This document shows positions 1-5,317 of a stretch of 5,317 nt of DNA, piece by piece. Below the pieces are notes generated by a model. It saw only the letters and a list, made by a program, of their open reading frames with translations. It was not told the DNA's origin and did not search any database. The translations under genes were made by a program, and so were the position numbers. The first letter of the stretch is position 1, and the number at the start of each line of letters is the position of its first letter. Source of the DNA: Desulfomicrobium sp. GTDB taxonomy: Bacteria > Desulfobacterota > Desulfovibrionia > Desulfovibrionales > Desulfomicrobiaceae. The stretch is taken from assembly GCA_003542385.1 (NCBI GenBank), contig DPKT01000075.1, forward strand, positions 1 to 5,317. Reading direction: 5' to 3'.

Positions 1-177
1 GCGAGTCCGGGTCGGGGCGTCGCGGACGCGTCGAAACTTCCTCGCCGGCCTCGTAATGGTTCCCCGTCGCGTGCAGGGCGCGGAGGTTGCGCTCGGGGTG
101 GTTGACGACGGGGAACCAAACGATGCCTGGTTCGGTCGGACAGTCGACGCGCCCGCGACGCCCCGACCCGGACTCGC
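1..177. repeat. Long imperfect inverted repeat / potential giant hairpin upstream of thpR
   Basis: Seen directly: bases 1-34 are the reverse complement of 144-177 with one mismatch (26 against 152), and the outermost 25 bp (1-25 against 153-177) are perfect. Further in, 51-54 can pair with 120-123, and 57-69 pairs perfectly with 106-118 over 13 bp. The unpaired apex (70-105) holds a small GCGC/GCGC stem (78-81 with 89-92). The left arm starts at the first base of the window, so the structure may extend further left. It ends 62 bp before the thpR start. It could be a MITE-like or transposon-end palindrome, a structured RNA, or two converging copies of an older duplication. No target-site duplication can be tested because the left flank is missing. 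Confidence 0.75.
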
Positions 178-238
178 TTGGTGGTGCGGGGCAGCTTTTT
201 CTCAGGACGTGAAGAGAGCGCAGCGAGGTCGCGGCGGC

Positions 239-793
239 ATGAGGCTTTTCATCGGCATTCCCATTCCCGAGGAGTACGCGAGGGGCATCCGCGAGGTGCA
301 GGGCGCGTGGAGAGGGCGGCTCAAGTCCAAGGTGTCCTGGGTGCGGCCCGAGTTGGCGCATCTGACGCTCAAGTTCCTGGGGGAGACGGACGAGACCAAG
401 GTCGGGGGCATCGTCAAGGCCATGCGGGCGGCGACTCGGGGGCGGTTCGAACTGCAGGGCGGGTCGGGCGGTTTTTTTCCGCCCCGGGGCGCGCCGCGCG
501 TAGTCTGGTTGGGATTCGCCGAAGGTATGCGGGAGTGCGCTGAATATTTCGCAGCCCTGGACGTTGAACTGTCCCGTGTGGGCTTTGCCGCCGAAACCCG
601 GCCCTTCGCCGCCCACGTCACCGTGGCCCGGGTCAGGGAGGCTGCCAGGGGGGACGATTGGCCGGGCCTCGCCAAGGCGCTGACGCGGGACTGGCCCGCG
701 TTTGGTGTGGACAGCGTCGTGCTCTGGCAGAGCGTCCTGCTCCCGTCGGGTCCGGAGTATCGCAGGGTGGCGGAAGTGTCGCTCGATGCCTGA
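239..793 (+). CDS. thpR: RNA 2',3'-cyclic phosphodiesterase (ThpR/LigT family, 2H phosphoesterase)
   Basis: A 184-residue cytoplasmic protein of the 2H phosphoesterase superfamily. The family hydrolyses 2',3'-cyclic phosphate RNA ends to 2'-phosphates and can ligate 2',5' tRNA halves in vitro; its physiological role is poorly defined. The N-terminal strand MRLFIGIPIP is typical. Both catalytic HxTx motifs are present: HLTL at residues 41-44, in the family context HLTLKFLGE, and HVTV at 126-129, followed by AR. The length matches the usual ~180-190 residues. The reading frame stays open upstream to the window edge, but the ATG at 239 is chosen because the family N-terminus begins there and a GAGGT Shine-Dalgarno (225-229) lies 9 nt before it. 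A T7 run at 472-478 encodes part of GGFFPP (residues 77-82). The gene is convergent with the AOR operon and separated from it by a hairpin. Confidence 0.93.
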   Translation: MRLFIGIPIPEEYARGIREVQGAWRGRLKSKVSWVRPELAHLTLKFLGETDETKVGGIVKAMRAATRGRFELQGGSGGFFPPRGAPRVVWLGFAEGMRECAEYFAALDVELSRVGFAAETRPFAAHVTVARVREAARGDDWPGLAKALTRDWPAFGVDSVVLWQSVLLPSGPEYRRVAEVSLDA

Positions 794-845
794 AACAGAG
801 GGGCCGGGTCGAAGGAATTCTTCAACCCGGCCCTGGTTCGTTTCA
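791..845. terminator. Hairpin between convergent thpR and aor genes, probable bidirectional terminator
   Basis: Seen: a perfect 9-bp stem, GGGCCGGGT (801-809) with ACCCGGCCC (825-833). After one mismatch there is a 4-bp inner stem GAAG/CTTC (811-814 with 820-823) and a 5-nt loop. An outer 6-bp arm pair, TGAAAC (791-796, starting with the thpR stop codon) with GTTTCA (840-845), could extend it. It lies between the stop codons of two convergent genes (793 and 857), where a shared terminator is expected. Neither strand has a long T tract directly after the stem, so it is a weak intrinsic terminator at best. It could equally protect 3' ends of the messages. Confidence 0.55.
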
Positions 846-856
846 GGTCGCAAAAA

Positions 857-2602
857 TCAGTTTTCCGGGCCGCACATCTCCCGGATGGCCCCGGCGTAGG
901 CCAGGCGGAGTTCTTCCAGGTACTGCGGGTCGGTGCGGCCCTTCCAGGTTTCGACCTCCAGGAAACGCTTGGGGATGCGAACGTTCATGGGATCGTAGCC
1001 GCCGGAGGCGCGGGCCTGCCAGCGCAGTTTCTGGATGCGGGCGGCGGCCTCGTCCAGCCCGTCGGCCAGGGCCTGGCCGCCGAGGACCGTCAGGCATTGG
1101 CGCAGGGTCTCGGGGTCGTAGACCTTGCGGGCGAAGAGGCAGGCCACCATGGAGGTCAGGATGACGCGCTCGCGTTCGTCCTCCAGCAGGAAGGTCAGGG
1201 CCTTGTCCACGTCCTTGGGGGCCTTGGACTGGTCGTAGGTGTAGGCGCCGGTGTCCAGATGGGAGTGGCGCAGGCCCAGGCCCTGGGCCACGTAGAAGAC
1301 CTCGCCCGTGGCGTATCCGGCCATCTCCTGGCCCAGGACGCAGGCGAAGTCCTCGCCGCCGTAGCGCGCGGCCGCGGCCATGGTCCCCCCGGCCAGGGTG
1401 CGCCAGAAGTCGTTCACGGCGCCGCCGAGCATGTGTACGGCCCGCATGTAGCCCTGGGCGTCGCCGAAGCGCAGGTCGACCCCGGTCTGCTCCCGCGTGA
1501 CCACGCCCTTCTCCAGAGCCTCCGTGGCCCAGGCCAAGGCCACGCCGCCGCTCATGACGTCGAGGCCCGCCTTCTCCACCTCGTCCATGACCGTCAGCAC
1601 ATCCGGGGCGTTGGTCAGGCCGAGCATGGAGCCCGTGGCGAAGATGGGTTCGTAGTCGTAGCCCACCTGGCGGTAGAGGTACTGGTTGTCCTTGTGGAAC
1701 TTTTCGCGCACGAAGCCGATGTGGATGCAGCCTACGGGGCAGCCCGAGCAGGCGGCGTTGCGGAGCAGGGTGTCGTCGGCGAAGCGTTCGCCCGTGATGC
1801 CGTCGATGCCCGGATCCGAGGTGGCCTGGAGGTTGCGCCAGGGCAGTGCCTTGAGTTCGTTCAGGGCTTCGAGGTTCGAGGCCGTGCCGAGGTTGTGGTA
1901 CTTGCGCATCATGTCCGTGTCGGTCAGCTTGCGGAAGATGTCGGCGAACAGGGCCGAGTATTCCTTGCCCTGGGGCAGGTCGCAGGAGCCGTTGCCCTCC
2001 ACGGCGATGGCCTTGAGGTTCTTGGCGCCCATGACGCCGCCCCCGCCCAGGCGTCCGAAGTGGCGGTAGGTGTCGACGTTGATGCAGGCCATGGCCGACT
2101 TGTTCTCGCCGGCCGGCCCGATGCGCATGATGGTGCGGTGGCCCGAGCCTTTGAGGATGCGGCGCAGGAGCTTGCCCGTGGTCAGGGCGTCCTTGCCCCA
2201 CAGGTAGCCGGCCTCCATGAACTCGATGACGTTGGCGCCGAGGTGCAGGACGGTCGGCCGCTCGGCCTTGCCGATGATGACCAGGGCGTCGATGCCCGCG
2301 AAGCGCAGGGCCAGGGCCGAGCGGGCCCCGGCGTGGGACTCGGCGTACTGGCCGTGCAGGGGCGAGGTGAAGGCGCAGACGGTTTTGCTCATCAGCGGGA
2401 AGAAGCCCGTCAGGGGCCCGATGGCGAAGACGAGGGGCTGGGACGGGTCGTCCCAGGCCAGGCCGGGCCGGGAGTATTCCATGTGCAGTTTCGCCGCCAG
2501 ACCCGACCCACCGAGGACCGTTTCCACACCGGGCACGTTCTTGATGGCCGAACGCCCCGTGGACAGGTTCACTTCGAGGATTCTGAAATTTTCGGTGATC
2601 AT
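857..2602 (-). CDS. aor: Aldehyde ferredoxin oxidoreductase family protein (tungsten/molybdenum bis-pterin enzyme)
   Basis: A 581-residue member of the AOR family, cytoplasmic enzymes that interconvert aldehydes and carboxylic acids at a W-bis-pterin site using low-potential ferredoxin. No signal peptide or membrane segment is seen. The N-terminal pterin-binding domain carries the family signature GRLGGGGVMGAKNLKAI (residues 183-199). The [4Fe-4S] ligands are visible as CSGCPVGC (C285, C288, C292) plus a distal cysteine at C488 in SMVACLFAR, the spacing expected for AORs. Near the active site, E318 in YDYEP and histidines 446/448 in LRHSHLD sit where the family has its conserved Glu and His. 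The length is slightly short of the ~600 typical. The ATG at 2602 is chosen because the family N-terminus (ITENFRILEVNLSTG) starts there, GGGAGG (2610-2615) lies 7 nt upstream, and the codon overlaps the stop of the ferredoxin gene, implying translational coupling. Substrate and subfamily cannot be fixed from sequence; W rather than Mo is inferred from the family. Confidence 0.93.
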   Translation of the reverse strand: MITENFRILEVNLSTGRSAIKNVPGVETVLGGSGLAAKLHMEYSRPGLAWDDPSQPLVFAIGPLTGFFPLMSKTVCAFTSPLHGQYAESHAGARSALALRFAGIDALVIIGKAERPTVLHLGANVIEFMEAGYLWGKDALTTGKLLRRILKGSGHRTIMRIGPAGENKSAMACINVDTYRHFGRLGGGGVMGAKNLKAIAVEGNGSCDLPQGKEYSALFADIFRKLTDTDMMRKYHNLGTASNLEALNELKALPWRNLQATSDPGIDGITGERFADDTLLRNAACSGCPVGCIHIGFVREKFHKDNQYLYRQVGYDYEPIFATGSMLGLTNAPDVLTVMDEVEKAGLDVMSGGVALAWATEALEKGVVTREQTGVDLRFGDAQGYMRAVHMLGGAVNDFWRTLAGGTMAAAARYGGEDFACVLGQEMAGYATGEVFYVAQGLGLRHSHLDTGAYTYDQSKAPKDVDKALTFLLEDERERVILTSMVACLFARKVYDPETLRQCLTVLGGQALADGLDEAAARIQKLRWQARASGGYDPMNVRIPKRFLEVETWKGRTDPQYLEELRLAYAGAIREMCGPEN

Positions 2603-3003
2603 CCTTCGGCCTCCCGCATTTCCAGGCAATCGTGGGGGCAGAACTCCACGCAGCTGCCGCAGTGGATGCAGACGTAGGGGTTGCCCTGGCGGTCCTGGGC
2701 GATGGCGTCCACGGGGCAGGCGGCGGCGCACTTGCCGCACTGGATGCAGAGCTTCTTGTTCTGCGTGACGCCGCCCCCCTTCCGCTGTTTGAGGCTGCCC
2801 GTGGGGCAGGCCGCGGCGCAGGGCGCCGGGTCGCAGACGAGGCAGAGCTTGGCCGTGAAGCCCGTGGACAGCCCGCCCGAGGAGAGGATGCGGATGCCCG
2901 CGTTCTCCCAGGACAGGCACTTGTGCACCAGCCGGGCGCAGGCCAGGGAGCAGGAGTGGCAGCCGATGCAGCGCTCCATGCGCGAGGCGACGAGGTGTTT
3001 CAT
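2599..3003 (-). CDS. Four-cluster [4Fe-4S] ferredoxin, electron-transfer partner of the AOR (AorA/YdhY/HycB-like)
   Basis: A 134-residue soluble polyferredoxin with 18 cysteines. Four cluster motifs occur in order: CIGCHSCSLAC (C12-C22), CLVCDPAPCAAAC (C54-C66), CIQCGKCAAACP (C86-C96) and CIHCGSCVEFCP (C112-C122). The second has the CxxCx4Cx3C spacing typical of the HycB/DmsB/AorA type of electron-transfer subunit. Two extra cysteines (C29, C126) are outside these motifs. There is no Tat or Sec signal, so it should act in the cytoplasm. Its TGA stop overlaps the AOR start (ATGA), and it almost certainly transfers electrons between the AOR and cellular acceptors. The start at 3003 has only a weak GGAA (minus strand of 3011-3014) 7 nt upstream; Met9 is a less likely alternative. 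Known relatives are the ferredoxin subunit AorA of Aromatoleum AOR and YdhY next to YdhV; the exact orthology is inferred. Confidence 0.92.
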   Translation of the reverse strand: MKHLVASRMERCIGCHSCSLACARLVHKCLSWENAGIRILSSGGLSTGFTAKLCLVCDPAPCAAACPTGSLKQRKGGGVTQNKKLCIQCGKCAAACPVDAIAQDRQGNPYVCIHCGSCVEFCPHDCLEMREAEG

Positions 3004-3041
3004 GATACGGTTCCGGGGAAGATGTTCAAAAAAGGCATTCT

Positions 3042-3059
3042 ACCGGTCTTCGAACCGGT
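3042..3059. promoter_or_regulatory. Inverted repeat ACCGGT-N6-ACCGGT in the divergent spacer and aor leader
   Basis: Two ACCGGT blocks (3042-3047 and 3054-3059) flank a 6-nt centre and form a 6-bp stem. The element lies 38 bp before the ferredoxin start, in the 124-bp spacer between divergent genes. It could be a regulator's operator. On the minus strand it is followed after 8 nt by T6 (minus strand of 3028-3033), so it could also be a weak attenuator hairpin in the aor leader. Its 5' arm (minus strand of 3052-3057) can alternatively pair with minus-strand 3008-3013, which covers the weak ribosome binding site. No promoter could be assigned with confidence. Confidence 0.35.
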
Positions 3060-3127
3060 TGTGAAGTGCGCTGAGGGCGGTTTACAAGGCGGGGCAAACG
3101 TGAAAGCTAGGGCCCAAGGAGATTTAT

Positions 3128-3442
3128 ATGGCGGAACGCGTTTTTTCCATCGTGACCAGGCCGGACACGGGCGTGGAACTTTACGAGATCATCACGGCGC
3201 ATGTCCGGGACCTGCACGGCCGGGGCATGGCCAAAGTGGTGGGATACGAGGTCATGAGCAACGGGCGGGTCATCCTGCTCAAGGTGCGGGGGCCGGAGGA
3301 AGAGGTCATGCCTTCGGACGAGACCTTGGAGAGGGTTCTCGACGATGCCTTCGTGGAGCGGCTCGAAGCCCTGGCCCAGGAACTGGTCGACGGCTTCCAC
3401 GTCCCGTCCTTCGCCCACTGCGCATCTGAAACCGGAGAGTAG
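3128..3442 (+). CDS. Hypothetical protein of 104 residues, divergent from the AOR operon
   Basis: I do not recognise this family. The reading frame is well supported: a strong Shine-Dalgarno AAGGAG (3116-3121) lies 6 nt before ATG. The protein has a believable composition, with an alternating N-terminal half (MAERVFSIVTRP, then KVVGYEVMSNGRVILLKVRG at residues 36-55) that suggests a small alpha/beta or beta-sheet domain. An acidic, helix-prone half follows (residues 57-90, rich in E, D, L and A). There is no signal peptide, membrane segment or metal-binding cysteine cluster; the only cysteine is C98 near the end. It is transcribed away from the ferredoxin/AOR pair, with 124 bp between the starts, so shared regulation is possible. 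No function is proposed. Confidence 0.8.
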   Translation: MAERVFSIVTRPDTGVELYEIITAHVRDLHGRGMAKVVGYEVMSNGRVILLKVRGPEEEVMPSDETLERVLDDAFVERLEALAQELVDGFHVPSFAHCASETGE

Positions 3443-3458
3443 CACGCTGCCTTCAAAC

Positions 3459-3501
3459 TGGGGTGCAGGGGATCATCCCCTGCCCGCCGGAGGCACTCTT
3501 C
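3459..3501. repeat. 43-bp palindromic intergenic repeat, copy 1
   Basis: Identical over 43 bp to 3559-3601. It contains a perfect inverted repeat with 9-bp arms, GCAGGGGAT and ATCCCCTGC, around a single central C (3465-3483), followed by CCGCCGGAGGC. It starts 16 nt after the stop codon of the small + strand gene and lies between convergent genes, the usual location of REP-like elements. The hairpin could end transcription or stabilise the 3' end, but no T tract follows. From memory, GCCTCCGGCGG next to a G/C-rich stem is a recurrent intergenic motif in Desulfovibrio genomes; that would need a genome search. Confidence 0.85.
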
Positions 3502-3558
3502 CCCCGTCCGATCATCCTGCACCGAACCTCCGGACAGCCCCCGACACGCCCCGCCCGA

Positions 3559-3600
3559 TGGGGTGCAGGGGATCATCCCCTGCCCGCCGGAGGCACTCTT

Positions 3601-3601
<1 letters not shown>
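3559..3601. repeat. 43-bp palindromic intergenic repeat, copy 2, abutting the mnmG stop
   Basis: The second identical copy in direct orientation, offset exactly 100 bp from copy 1. Its palindrome is at 3565-3583. Its last base (3601) is also the last base of the mnmG stop codon on the minus strand, so the element sits immediately downstream of mnmG. The 57-bp spacer between the copies (3502-3558) includes a short run at 3510-3523, GATCATCCTGCACC. This resembles a degraded piece of the same motif and suggests a small BIME-like cluster. Confidence 0.85.

Positions 3602-5317
<1,716 letters not shown>

Noticed and set aside
56..238. N-terminal extension of ThpR from an ATG at 56
   Set aside because: The family starts at MRLFIGIP (239), with GAGGT at the right distance. 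The extension passes through the inverted repeat and has no recognisable domain.
1097..2677. A 526-codon + strand open frame antisense to the AOR and ferredoxin genes
   Set aside because: Its low-complexity Gly/Ala/Val/Asp-rich translation has no motif, and the opposite strand encodes clear AOR and ferredoxin signatures. It is a GC-rich antisense shadow.
2603..2920. Upstream extension of the AOR reading frame through the ferredoxin gene
   Set aside because: The AOR N-terminus and a good ribosome binding site fit the ATG at 2602. The extension is the ferredoxin gene read in another frame.
3059..3078. Rex- or CRP/FNR-like half site TTGTGAA at 3059-3065
   Set aside because: Only one half matches; the second half (3072-3078) does not resemble the inverted partner, so no operator is claimed.
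3059..3087. Sigma-70-like boxes for the aor operon, TTGTAA and TCACAA 17 nt apart on the minus strand, and TTTACA (3081-3086) for the + gene
   Set aside because: The -10 matches are poor (about half or fewer positions), so these are not better than chance in this spacer.
3506..3535. Small inverted repeat GTCCG/CGGAC in the spacer between the two 43-bp repeats
   Set aside because: Only 5 bp with a 20-nt loop; expected by chance in GC-rich DNA.

Overview
The window is GC-rich (well above 60% by eye). It looks like a chromosomal segment of an anaerobic deltaproteobacterium, most likely a Desulfovibrio-type sulfate reducer (Desulfovibrionales). Three things suggest this: the GC-rich codon use, a tungsten-type aldehyde ferredoxin oxidoreductase paired with a four-cluster ferredoxin, and a GCCTCCGGCGG-containing hairpin repeat next to a housekeeping gene. 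The taxonomic placement is an inference from these features.

Layout, left to right. Positions 1-177 form a long imperfect inverted repeat whose outer arm begins at the window edge. It is followed by thpR/ligT on the + strand (239-793), an RNA 2',3'-cyclic phosphodiesterase family protein. A hairpin at 791-845 separates thpR from a convergent two-gene minus-strand operon. That operon is a polyferredoxin (2599-3003) followed by an AOR-family oxidoreductase (857-2602), with overlapping stop and start codons (ATGA). A 124-bp divergent spacer holding a small inverted repeat separates the operon from a + strand gene for an unrecognised 104-residue protein (3128-3442). A 158-bp convergent spacer follows, with two identical 43-bp copies of a palindrome-containing repeat exactly 100 bp apart. 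The second copy touches the stop codon of mnmG/gidA (minus strand, 3601-5317), whose first ~52 codons lie beyond the right edge.

How the genes work together. The AOR and ferredoxin genes are a clear functional pair. The ferredoxin would carry low-potential electrons from aldehyde oxidation (or to acid reduction) at the W-pterin site. This resembles the AorA/AorB arrangement of multi-subunit AORs and the YdhY/YdhV pair of enterobacteria. The divergent small gene may share regulatory DNA with the operon, but nothing in its sequence gives a function. thpR and mnmG are RNA-related housekeeping genes with no evident link to the operon or to each other.

No complete mobile element, CRISPR array, tRNA or rRNA gene was seen. 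The least explained parts are the 177-bp inverted repeat, the aor leader hairpin and the 43-bp repeat pair.
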